A stretch of 64,000 bases of DNA from CAZGKW01 sp964526295 (GTDB lineage: Bacteria > Planctomycetota > Phycisphaerae > FEN-1346). Positions 28,857 through 37,770 of this stretch are shown piece after piece (the first letter of the stretch is position 1; every line of letters begins with the position of its first letter). The stretch covers positions 1 through 64,000 of the forward strand of contig CAZGKW010000021.1 of the NCBI GenBank assembly GCA_964526295.1. Direction: 5' to 3'. The notes below the pieces were generated by a model. The model was not told the DNA's origin and ran no database searches. It worked only from the letters and a program-made list of their open reading frames with translations. Made by a program: the position numbers and the translations under genes.

Positions 28857-30577
28857 TTGCCCTCCATTCCGGTCGCCTCGAAACAGTAGATGTTGTCGAA
28901 CGTGCGGACGTACAAGCGGTTGCCGCTGGCGAACGGCGCGCTGTACGCCTCGTGCCAGCCGTACCAGTCCTGGTAGCGATCGCGACCGGTCTGCGAGATC
29001 ACCTGCTTGCGTTTGGCGGGCTCGGTGACTGTCGCGGGGAACACCTCCACCGGGCACATCCGCACGTCGCCAAGCCCTGCGCTGGTCAGCTTGGCGACGG
29101 AGCAATAGAGCGCCGTCTCGGCCTGCTTGCCCAGGCCGCTGGCCCCGCCAGAGCCCTTGCTGATGCTCGACTTGGGCAGGCCGTAGATGTGCCCGTTGGC
29201 GACGATGCCGCCGTTGTACCAGAGATTCACCCGCCGGTTCGGCGACGCCAGCGCCTTGCCCGTTTCGGCGTCGAGCATGTGGCCCGATGTCAGCCACAGC
29301 CGACTGTTCAGATAAATCGGATAGGCGCCGAGCTCCTTGTAGCCCTCGCCGCTGGGGTTGAACCAGAGCTTCTCAGCCGTGGCCCGGTCGCCATCGAGGG
29401 TGAATCGCACCGCCAGGGCTCCACCTCGATCCACCGGCGGAAACAGCAGCTTCATCGTCGCGGTGTTGCGGGCCTCGCCACTGGACGCCGACAGCATCTG
29501 GACGAACACGCGGTCGACACCGTCGCCCCCCAACGAAGCAGACGGGATCAACGTCACCTTGCGGCACAACACGTGCCCGTCGCGTACCCGCACCAGGTCG
29601 CCCGTCCAAAGATACACCGCCGACTCGGTCTTTCCGCCGCCTGCCGGCAGGCGCAGCAGCACGAACTGCCCCATGCCGTGGCGGTACGGAATCTTGGACT
29701 TGGTCCGGTAGCGAAGCTTCCCTGTCGCGGCATCGTACGCCCACAGGTGGTCGAAGCAGTACATCAGCAGCAGGCCGTCAACCAGGATGGGGCTGCCGGC
29801 GAGGTCCTCGGGCCAGTGGTAGTTGTGCGGCGCGTCGTTCTGGCGGACCTGCCAGAGGCAGTTTCCGTCGAGGTCGTATGCGTGCACGGATCGCCGACCG
29901 GTGTAGACGTACACCCGCTGGCCGTCCGAGACCGGCGTGGGCATGTTCATGTCCAGGCACGTCGGGGCCCAGGTGATCGGCTTGTATCCGCAGAGGTTGC
30001 GAAGTTTCGCCGCCAGCTCGCGGTCGTTGTAGACGGCCGACTCGGCACTTCCCGTGCCCCAGCCCTTGCGTTCGAACCTGGCCTTGTTGACCCCGAGCGG
30101 CGAGGCCTCCGCAACGATCGCCTCCCGTCGCGGTTCGGACGCCGACCTGTACTCGTACATCAGCTCGTTTAGAAGGTGGATCCGGCGGAAATACTCGCGC
30201 CGCACCTGGCGTGCCTCGGCCGCCTGCTCGGCTGGCAGCATGGCAAACTCATCGAACTCGCGCCGCCAAAGCTCTTTGCCGGTGTCGGCGTCGAGACAAA
30301 GCAGCACGGCGCAGTCGGCGCCGGCGGGCCAGCCGGGGGCACATACGACGAACACCTTCTTCCCCACCGCGATGGGCGATGAGTTAGAGAAGTTCGGCAG
30401 CGGCGCCTTCCATCGCAGGTTCGTGCCCTTCACACCGTCGAACTCCGTTGGCGGCCGGCAGTCGGCCGGGAAGATGCCCGTGTTGTCGGCACGGAAACCG
30501 ATGCTTGGGTCGTCCGCCAGCGCGCGAACGCTCAGCAGCGAAGCCAGAATCATGCAACCCATCGTAACGCGAAACAT
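28853..30577 (-). CDS. Exported PQQ-type beta-propeller protein
   Basis: This 574-residue protein has a signal peptide (MGCMILASLLSVRALA) and propeller repeats (LCLDADTGKELWRREF, AYDAATGKLRYR, MLDAETGKALASP). It resembles the plus-strand PQQ-type gene at 5644-7308 in length and in the opening SIGFRADNTGIFPADCRPP, a typical planctomycete pattern. The stop overlaps the heparinase-like start by four bases. The start codon is probably ATG 30577, although the ribosome site is weak. Function is unclear: it may be a structural or sugar-binding component of the secreted degradation machinery, or a quinoprotein. No cofactor motif settles the question. Confidence 0.78.
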   Translation of the reverse strand: MFRVTMGCMILASLLSVRALADDPSIGFRADNTGIFPADCRPPTEFDGVKGTNLRWKAPLPNFSNSSPIAVGKKVFVVCAPGWPAGADCAVLLCLDADTGKELWRREFDEFAMLPAEQAAEARQVRREYFRRIHLLNELMYEYRSASEPRREAIVAEASPLGVNKARFERKGWGTGSAESAVYNDRELAAKLRNLCGYKPITWAPTCLDMNMPTPVSDGQRVYVYTGRRSVHAYDLDGNCLWQVRQNDAPHNYHWPEDLAGSPILVDGLLLMYCFDHLWAYDAATGKLRYRTKSKIPYRHGMGQFVLLRLPAGGGKTESAVYLWTGDLVRVRDGHVLCRKVTLIPSASLGGDGVDRVFVQMLSASSGEARNTATMKLLFPPVDRGGALAVRFTLDGDRATAEKLWFNPSGEGYKELGAYPIYLNSRLWLTSGHMLDAETGKALASPNRRVNLWYNGGIVANGHIYGLPKSSISKGSGGASGLGKQAETALYCSVAKLTSAGLGDVRMCPVEVFPATVTEPAKRKQVISQTGRDRYQDWYGWHEAYSAPFASGNRLYVRTFDNIYCFEATGMEGK

Positions 30578-30597
30578 GTACGATTGCTTTCAGTTCG

Positions 30598-32663
30598 TCA
30601 CTCGCAGACGACTCGCGATTTGGCCGCATCCCAACGCACGGTGCGCCCCGCGACCTTGACGACGCTGGACATCCCCTCGCCGTCGATCACCGCGGCCGGG
30701 GCTTTGCCCTGGCCCACGTACAACACGACCCAGATCTTTGCACTGGTTCCCTTGGTGTTCAGTTGCAGCGGATCGCCCGACTTGACCGTCGCGTCGGCCG
30801 GGTGGACCACCCAGCCCTTGACGAAGGCGTTGTTGCGGCCCTCGAGCAGGAAGGTCGGCCTGTCAGACTCGCTGCCGGTGGTGGAGTCGATGCCGTCGTC
30901 GTTGGGGATGGGCTTGAGCGGCTCGGGCTTGGGCTTGTGCTGAGCCTCGGGTTTCTCCTCGAGCATCTCGGGCAGGCCGAGGTCATCGGCGGCATCGGGC
31001 ACGTCGCCCAGTCCAGGCAACTGGCGGCCGGTCTCCTTGGGCCCCTGCTCGGCCGGCTGGCGGGGCATGGTGACGCCTTCGGGGCCGAGGTTCGCCTGCC
31101 AGGTGTAGGTGTGCTCGGACTCGCTGGTGACGTCATCGAGCGTGGCCAAGATGGCCGAGCCATCGGCCGGCGGGGCGAAGTGCACCAGCAAGTGCCGCCT
31201 GGCGCCCGTGACGCCCAGAGAGCGGTAGTGCCCGCCGCCGGCGACGATGGCGTAGCCGCCGGCCTCGCCGGGCTCGAAGGCGACAATTTCGCCGGCCTGG
31301 AAGTCCTTCTTGCTTGGCGGTGCGTTGTGGCCGTCGACCAGCAGCGTGGTGTAGTTCTCCGGCCCGCGCTCCTTGCCCGGCCCGCCGAAGAAGTGCGTGT
31401 CGAAGGCCATCAGGCGAAGGTTCAGGTGCTCGTCCTGGCTCCAGCCGCCGGAACGCTTGGCGCTGGCCAGCAATGCGACCTGCACGTCGTTCTCGTCCTT
31501 CCAACGATTGCGGAAGAAGATATACCCGTCGCCATCCATTGCCGTCTTGGGCAGCACGCCGGTAGGGTCCTTCGGTTCGACGTCGGGCGGATAGAACAAC
31601 AGCGACATCGGCGTGCTGCCGCGGTCGCCGTCGAAGCGGTAGCGGTCCCGCGCTTTGGCCAGCCGGCCCATGTGGTGGTCGTAAAACCAGACGTAGTACG
31701 GGAGGCTTTCCGGCGGGCAGAGGCCCATCGCCAGCGACGCGAAGCCCTCGTTGTGGTTGCCGGCGTGGCCCACGCCGTACTGGATGCACTTGCGCTGATA
31801 GCTGGTCATGAACGTCTGGGCGTACAGGTTCAGCTTCCAGAAGGCGTGCTCGCGGGCGGCCTTGAGCGGGGCCTGGTGGCCGTGGTCGGCCAGGGCCATG
31901 GCCGCGGGGATCGCGAAGCTCATGGGGTACTCGGTGTAGCCGATCCCCTCGTTGTGGGCGCCCAGCTGGCCGCCGATGTCCGCGAGGTGCTTCGTCAGGA
32001 CCTCCACGACGACCTTCGTCCGGGGGCCGTCGCCTCGGCGCCGTAGATGACGCCATAGAAGTTGTAGCCGCTGGCCTTGGCCGGGTCGAGCCGCTTCGAC
32101 TTCGCCCAGTGCGCCAGGAAGTACTCCAGCAGCATCTCGGCCTTGGCCCGCTCGGCGTCGGTCCACTCGTTGTAGGCCCAGTCGTAGGTCAGGGCGACGC
32201 CGAAGGTCGCCATCGCGTGGCCCAGCGAGGTCGACTTGAACCCGCCATGCTTGACGTATCCCAGATCCGGCAGCGCCTTGGCAGCCATCGCGGCGTAGTG
32301 GCGGCGCCTGGCGGGGTCCTTCTCGATCAGGCTCAGGAACGCCAGCTCGCGCGACGCGTACACCGGCCAGTACGCCGGGCGGGCATCGTTGGTGTAGTTC
32401 GTGCGCGGATCGGCCTCTGCCCGGGCAGCCATGGCGACATAGGCGAGCTGGAAATGCGAGCCCTTCCGCCCGATCGCCTCGCGGATTGCCTTTACCTTCT
32501 CCGGCGTCACCAGCAGCCGCGGGTGCTGCACGCCCTCGTACTTCGCCCGCCGCTCGGGGCCGTCGCCCGACGCCCGGTGCGCGGCGGGGCCGCCGAGTAA
32601 GGCAACTGTCAGCAAGGCCGCAGCCAGAGCGGTTGGCGCCATGTTCTGCCGCTGGTCAGCCAT
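30598..32663 (-). pseudogene. Heparinase II/III-like protein, single-base frameshift
   Basis: The ATG at 32663 has GTGAGGAG eight bases upstream and starts a signal peptide and the toroid motif QHPRLLVTPEKVKAIREAI. Near 32,035-32,045 the frame is lost: the first frame ends in the sequence YGAEATAP, and the next frame runs on as GDGPRTKVVVEVLTKHLAD. One missing G would restore it. The rest is clean: NHNEGFASLAMG, FFRNRWKDENDVQVALLAS, a charged proline-rich linker (KPEAQHKPKPEPLKP) and the shared C-terminal tail. Because everything else is intact, the lesion may be a sequencing error or a very recent mutation. It overlaps the upstream gene by eight bases. Confidence 0.8.
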
Positions 32664-33471
32664 TCAGGATACTCCTCACGAGTTCGGCGTTTTCAGCCAC
32701 CATGTTCGGGTTGTCGCCCGGGTACATGCCCAGGAGGACGGCATCCGTCGCCTTGATTCGCCCGTAAACCTCGGGCAGCGCGACGCGAGGGGTTTTCCGG
32801 CCGGCCGAGAGAACCTTGTAGACGATCGTTGGCTTGGGAATCTGCCGGATCATGTCCAGGGCCCGGCGCCAGTCCTCGTCCTTGAAGAGGGGATCCTCAT
32901 TGTCAGCGGCATGGATATTCCCGGCGCGTCCGGAGATGTTGTGGAAGCACTGAAGGACGAAGTCCGGGTCGGCGACCTCCAGGGCCTGGAACATGATGTC
33001 GGGATCGTGCGTCGCGAAGCCGACGGGCAGCCCCTGGGCCTTGACATAGTCGATGAGGGCGACGAATTCCTTCGGGTCGCCTTTGCGGAAGAACTTGTCG
33101 GTCTGCCCGCCGTGGAAGAACAGGGCATTGGCCCCGTAGAACTTCGCCTGGTCGACGTTCTGCCGGGGGTCGCGGTGCTCCAGGGCGGTCTGGGCGATCC
33201 ATTGAATCTGACCGCCCGCCTCGCGGTATTCGAAGAGCATGCGGCAGATGTGGTTGTCAATCCGTGCGACGAGTGTGTTGATGCCATTTCGCTCGCAGTC
33301 GGCCAGAGCCTGGTGGATGCGCGGTACGGTGAAGTACCGCCGCATCTCCATGTCCCGCTCTGCGTTCTGGTGGGAGATCGCGCTGAGCGGATTGCCGCCG
33401 ATGATCAGCCGGCTGACGTTGAGGGATCCCAATTGCACGGTCGGTAGCGGCGGTGTGTCGGTCACGGTCAT
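32656..33471 (-). CDS. Aldo/keto-reductase-like TIM-barrel protein
   Basis: This cytoplasmic 271-residue protein opens with the aldo/keto-reductase-like segment LGSLNVSRLIIGGNPLSAIS. It continues with alternating strands and helices of a TIM barrel (NTLVARIDNH, VGFATHDPDIMFQALE, TIVYKVLSAGRK, AVLLGMYPGDN). I do not see the canonical catalytic tetrad (Asp-Tyr-Lys-His) in the usual places, so reductase activity is unproven. It could instead be a sugar isomerase or epimerase on the same fold. Its ATG overlaps the stop of the glycyl radical enzyme gene by four bases, suggesting the two work in one pathway. It is followed immediately by the frameshifted heparinase-like gene. Confidence 0.75.
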   Translation of the reverse strand: MTVTDTPPLPTVQLGSLNVSRLIIGGNPLSAISHQNAERDMEMRRYFTVPRIHQALADCERNGINTLVARIDNHICRMLFEYREAGGQIQWIAQTALEHRDPRQNVDQAKFYGANALFFHGGQTDKFFRKGDPKEFVALIDYVKAQGLPVGFATHDPDIMFQALEVADPDFVLQCFHNISGRAGNIHAADNEDPLFKDEDWRRALDMIRQIPKPTIVYKVLSAGRKTPRVALPEVYGRIKATDAVLLGMYPGDNPNMVAENAELVRSILNG

Positions 33472-36400
33472 GCCTGCACTTCCTGTTCTTCCATGGTGAC
33501 GATGCGGTCGTAGACCAGCTTGCGGAATGCGTCGGAGAGGCTGGCGAAGTATGCCGAGAATCCGGTGACCCGGACGACCAGGTCCGGGTGACGGTTAGGG
33601 TGCTCGCAGGCCTCCAGCATGCGCTGCCGGTCAAGCACGTTGGCGTTGATGAGCGTCCCGCCCAGCGCAAAATGCGTTCGGAGCAGCGCCTCGAACTGCG
33701 CGACACCGTCGGCCGCGGCGACCAGGCCCGGGTCCACGTCGAGTTGGAGCGGCGCCGGGTTACCGTAGCCAGGTTGGACCTGAGCGACGGCGGTGGACAG
33801 GGCCGTCGGGACCAGCGATCCTCCGCGCGTCCGCTCGGGGTTGGGATTGGCGCCGAAGGAGATGGGCTCGCCGGTGTGGCGACCATCGGGCGTCGCGCCG
33901 GTCCTGCGGCCCATCGAAAGCACGCTGGCCCAGGAGAACAGGCCCGGACACATGCGGTGCCCGTCGGGCGTGGGCCTGGCAACGACGAGCTCAGAGAACC
34001 GCCGGCTGATCCGCCGGGCCCAGGCGTCGCCGGGGGTGCCCCCACGGCCGAAGCCCGGCACGCTGAGCATCGATCGCCGGACTGCGCCCGTGCGCCACCA
34101 GTTCTGCTTGAGCCCGCAGTACAGTTCGTTCCAGGTCACGACAGCTTCGGCTTCGATCCGTTGCTCGATGGCGGCGAAGGAATCGGCCGCGGTGGCCAGG
34201 GCCGCGCCGTCCACGCCGATGTACGTGTATTCCAGGCTGCCGGCCGAGGCGTCGAGGCCCTTCTCGATCGGGCCGTGACACAGCAGCGACAGGGCCAATT
34301 CCGGGTAGAACCGGCGCTGGTGGGCCATGTGATAGTCGATCCCCTCGGCGACGACGTTCACGGCCCGCGACAGGTGCGCGTCGAAGATTCGCCACAGGCG
34401 TTCCAGCGACGGGGGATTCTCCGCGTCGGTCATCATCTCGTCGACGGAGACCTCGATCACCTTGGCGAAGTTGACCTTGATCACGTCGTTGAAGCAGTAC
34501 TCGCGCCCGGGCAGGCAGAACCAGTGGCACCCGGCCTGGACGCGCTGGCGGGCGTCCTCGATCGGCCAGCCGGCGCGAACAAGGCCGTCGACGACCCCCT
34601 CGACGCCCGAGAACCGCGGCGTGCCCATCTTGTCCACAAACAGCAGCTCCACCGCCCGCCGCATCAGCCGCGGGTCCATCCGTTCGTGAACGGCCACGGC
34701 GAGGTTCGCGGGAATCCGCACACGATGGGCTGCCTCGAGAAACAGCAGCGAAAGCTCGTTCGACGCGTCGCTGCCATCGGCCTCGATGCCGCCGAGTTGG
34801 ATGTAGTGCGAATCCTTCACGAGGAAGCACGCGAGGTCGAAGATCGCTTCCTCCTCGTCGAGCCGCCCGGCCGCAAGGTCCCGCCGGTAGTGCGGCAGAA
34901 GCACCTGGTCCAACGATCCCATCGACCCGCCGCCGATGTAACAGCGCTTGGCCATCTGGTACCATGCCAGCCACTGCAGGGCCTCGCGAAACGTCTCGGG
35001 CGGGGACTCCACGAGGCGGGCGTTCATCTCGGCCATGACCAGGAGGTTCTGGCGGACATCGCCGTCCGGTTCGTCGTCAGCCAGGGCGCGGGCGGCATGT
35101 ACGTGGTTGGCGATCCACTCCTGGACGCCGCGGACAAAGGCCTCCAGCCCGTCGTAGAATGCTTGCGGGTCGTCGTCGGTGTGGATTGCGCGGTACTTCC
35201 CGATCTTTTCCAGGAGCCCGCCGAAGCCCAGTTCCAGACCGATCCGCACGTCCGGCAAGAAGTGCTGGACGTTGTCGATTCCGTCGATGATGCCGTACGT
35301 GCCGATCTCGCCGGCCAGGTGACGCCAGAACGCCTCGGGTTCCCATCCGGTGACGTAGCCGCTGAACGTGACGTAGTAACCGCCCAGCAGCGAGCTGGCC
35401 GGGTCCACGTACGTCGGGCAGGCAGCCAGGAACCGGCGGAAGTTGCGCCCGCAGTCGCGCGGGCCGAGCACGTAGCCCTTGGGATGGTCCGTCTCGGGAG
35501 TGAAGTGGAACTCGATGCCGTCCAGTGGGATCAGCCCCCAGTCATCCACGTCCTTCGGCCCCGCCTGGCGCTTGGACGCCGCGTGTTCCAGCTTCCGCCG
35601 GCGGATGGCATCAAGGCGGCGGTCGTAGGTCCACGCGGACGAACCCCCGCCGCCTGAAGAGCCAATCGCAGCGACGCGTTCGCGTGCGCTGTCCGCCGGC
35701 ATCCCCGCGCAGCGGGCCTCGACGCCCGCGCGGCCCGCTGCCTCGGCCAGGCGCCGCAGCGTCTGCGGGGATACCTGCTCGACCCGGCCGACCGGGGGCA
35801 AGCCCAGGGCTTCGCGCTTGGTCTCGCCGAGGCGGTGGTGCGGCAGCAGCTCGATGCGGCGAAGGTTACGATTGGTCGCCGCCAACTCGGCGACGACCCC
35901 GATGGCCTCGACCGTGTCGTTGAGCCCCGGGATGATCGGCACGCGGACCTCGATCGGCACATCGCAGTCGCCGAGCCGGCGGTAGTTCGCAAGGATCCGC
36001 TCGTTGCCGGTGCCCGTCGCCCTGCGGTGGGCGTCGTCGTCGCGGGTCTTGAGGTCGATCAGCAACAGGTCCACGTGCGGCAACAGCGACCGGACGGCCG
36101 TCCAGTCGCCGTCCAGCGATGTGTCCAGTGCCGTGTGGATGCCCGCAGCCCTGCACCCGACCAGGATTCTTCCAGCGAACTCGGCTTGGCAAAGCGGCTC
36201 GCCGCCGGAGAGCGTCACGCCGCCCCCCGATCGCTGGTAATACGGCTCGTCCTCGCGCACGGCCGCGACGACATCCGCGACGTCCATCTCCTGCCCCGCG
36301 ACGCGAAGCGCTCCGGCAAGGCACGCCGCCACGCACGCCCCACAAGCCGTGCAGGCGCGGCGGTCGATCTCGTGGTGACCCTCGACGAAGTGATGGGCGC

Positions 36401-36599
36401 CGTTGGGGCATGCCTTCACGCACGCCCGGCAACCGGCACAGAACGCGGCTGTGTACAGCAGCTCCGGCCAGGCCGAGAGCCCCTCGGGGTTCTGGCACCA
36501 GAAGCACCGTAGCGAGCAGCCCTTCATGAAGACCGTGGTCCGGATGCCCGGACCGTCATGCAGGCTGAAGCGTTGGATGTCGAAGACCCGCCCGCTCAC
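33468..36599 (-). CDS. Fusion of glycyl-radical-enzyme activase and glycyl radical enzyme
   Basis: This 1,043-residue cytoplasmic protein joins two proteins that are normally separate. Residues 1-300 are a radical SAM activating enzyme: CxxxCxxC at Cys28, Cys32 and Cys35; two ferredoxin-type clusters (Cys54, 57, 60, 64 and Cys83, 86, 89, 93); and SGGEP at 131-135. After a glycine/serine linker, residues from about 330 are a pyruvate-formate-lyase-family enzyme, ending in the glycyl-radical loop RVTGFSAYF with Gly1013 as the predicted radical residue. The likely active cysteine is Cys691 in AGCHWFCLPG; it lacks the CxE of known dehydratases. The GTG start has GGAGGG seven bases upstream. It lies one base after the Gfo gene. 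Catalysis requires anaerobic conditions. The reaction is unknown. Confidence 0.9.
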   Translation of the reverse strand: MSGRVFDIQRFSLHDGPGIRTTVFMKGCSLRCFWCQNPEGLSAWPELLYTAAFCAGCRACVKACPNGAHHFVEGHHEIDRRACTACGACVAACLAGALRVAGQEMDVADVVAAVREDEPYYQRSGGGVTLSGGEPLCQAEFAGRILVGCRAAGIHTALDTSLDGDWTAVRSLLPHVDLLLIDLKTRDDDAHRRATGTGNERILANYRRLGDCDVPIEVRVPIIPGLNDTVEAIGVVAELAATNRNLRRIELLPHHRLGETKREALGLPPVGRVEQVSPQTLRRLAEAAGRAGVEARCAGMPADSARERVAAIGSSGGGGSSAWTYDRRLDAIRRRKLEHAASKRQAGPKDVDDWGLIPLDGIEFHFTPETDHPKGYVLGPRDCGRNFRRFLAACPTYVDPASSLLGGYYVTFSGYVTGWEPEAFWRHLAGEIGTYGIIDGIDNVQHFLPDVRIGLELGFGGLLEKIGKYRAIHTDDDPQAFYDGLEAFVRGVQEWIANHVHAARALADDEPDGDVRQNLLVMAEMNARLVESPPETFREALQWLAWYQMAKRCYIGGGSMGSLDQVLLPHYRRDLAAGRLDEEEAIFDLACFLVKDSHYIQLGGIEADGSDASNELSLLFLEAAHRVRIPANLAVAVHERMDPRLMRRAVELLFVDKMGTPRFSGVEGVVDGLVRAGWPIEDARQRVQAGCHWFCLPGREYCFNDVIKVNFAKVIEVSVDEMMTDAENPPSLERLWRIFDAHLSRAVNVVAEGIDYHMAHQRRFYPELALSLLCHGPIEKGLDASAGSLEYTYIGVDGAALATAADSFAAIEQRIEAEAVVTWNELYCGLKQNWWRTGAVRRSMLSVPGFGRGGTPGDAWARRISRRFSELVVARPTPDGHRMCPGLFSWASVLSMGRRTGATPDGRHTGEPISFGANPNPERTRGGSLVPTALSTAVAQVQPGYGNPAPLQLDVDPGLVAAADGVAQFEALLRTHFALGGTLINANVLDRQRMLEACEHPNRHPDLVVRVTGFSAYFASLSDAFRKLVYDRIVTMEEQEVQA

Positions 36600-36600
36600 C

Positions 36601-37770
36601 TTAATGCCCTCCCTTGGCGAAGTGCGGGTCGGTCACCTTCAAGTCGCCACCCTCGCGCACCGGGTCGCGCCCCTTCGCGCGGAGGCCCGCCAGCAGGCGG
36701 TCGTACGCCTCACGATCCACGGGGAGCGAGATCTCCCGGCCGGTGTGACCCGAGAGGATCATCGCGCTGGCCAGTTCCAACTGCCCCAGAGCGGAGAGCC
36801 CCGAACACAGAAGCTCGTCTCCGGACAGAATGTGCCGGGCAAAGTTGGCCATGACGGCCTTGTGGTTCGGCCAGTCGCTGGAGTGCTCGACGGGGACGTC
36901 CGTCGCCGCGTAGCGGGCCCACATGTCCGTGGCGGATCGGGTGTGCTCGCTGACGGGCGGGTCGTATTGCTTGAGTGTCACCTTGCCGCCGGTGATCGTC
37001 AGGCGGGCCAGATCGCCGAATACCTCCATCCGCCCCTCGCCGCCGGGCTCGGTGGTCGAGCAGTAAACGTAGCCGATTCCGCCGCCGGGGAAGCTCAGCA
37101 GGGCGTGGGCGCAGTCCTCGACCTCGATGTCGTGCAAGTTCGTCGAGACGCGCGCCAGCACCGTCTCGGGCAGCCCGGCGATCTGGACAAAGCAGTCCAG
37201 CGCGTGCGGCGACTGGTTCAACAGCACGCCGCCACCCTCGCCGCGCCATGTCGCCCGCCAGCCGCCGGCATCATAGTAGGCCTGCGTGCGGTAGTCCGGC
37301 ACGATCGCCGTCGCCCGGAGCACGCGCCCCAGCCGCCCGCTGCGGGCGATCTCGATCGCCTTGGCGAAGGGGCCGGCGAACCGCTGCTGGAACATCACGC
37401 CCAGCGCCATCTGGTGCTGCTCCGCCGCGGCCAGCATCGCGTCGGCCCCGCTGGGGCGGTCTGAAAGGGGCTTCTCGCTCAGCACGTGCAGGCCCGCCGC
37501 CAACGCGGCGACGGCAATCTCCGCGTGAAACGGGTGCGGCGCCGCGACAATCACCGCGTCGCAGAGATCGGACTCGATCAGCTCTTCCGGCGAGGCGAAA
37601 TGGGCCGAGCCGAACTGTTCGCCGACCATTGCCGCCTGGCCGGCGTCCCGGTCGGCCACGGCGGCGAGGCGCATTTCCGGCACGTCCTCGCGGATCGTCC
37701 GGCAATGGCCCGCGCCCATGCCGCCAACGCCGATGACGCCCACGGCGAGTGGTTCGGTTCGTGCGGTCAT
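36601..37770 (-). CDS. Gfo/Idh/MocA family oxidoreductase
   Basis: This 389-residue cytoplasmic NAD(P)-dependent sugar dehydrogenase starts at ATG 37770. The Rossmann motif is VGVIGVGGMGAGHC (near residues 9-22), and the family signature HVLSEKPLSD places the catalytic-lysine EKP. The C-terminal Gfo-type sheet includes GGWRATWRGEGGGVLLNQSPHALD, where the histidine is typical of the family. Such enzymes oxidise or epimerise cyclic sugars, inositols and uronates. The start overlaps the cupin stop by four bases, and it precedes the glycyl radical fusion by a single base. The likely role is handling a monosaccharide made by the extracellular lyases. Confidence 0.88.
   Translation of the reverse strand: MTARTEPLAVGVIGVGGMGAGHCRTIREDVPEMRLAAVADRDAGQAAMVGEQFGSAHFASPEELIESDLCDAVIVAAPHPFHAEIAVAALAAGLHVLSEKPLSDRPSGADAMLAAAEQHQMALGVMFQQRFAGPFAKAIEIARSGRLGRVLRATAIVPDYRTQAYYDAGGWRATWRGEGGGVLLNQSPHALDCFVQIAGLPETVLARVSTNLHDIEVEDCAHALLSFPGGGIGYVYCSTTEPGGEGRMEVFGDLARLTITGGKVTLKQYDPPVSEHTRSATDMWARYAATDVPVEHSSDWPNHKAVMANFARHILSGDELLCSGLSALGQLELASAMILSGHTGREISLPVDREAYDRLLAGLRAKGRDPVREGGDLKVTDPHFAKGGH

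Noticed and set aside
33453..35657. 734-residue plus-strand frame opposite the glycyl radical gene
   Set aside because: A mirror of high-GC coding DNA; the minus strand has cysteine motifs and a glycyl radical loop.
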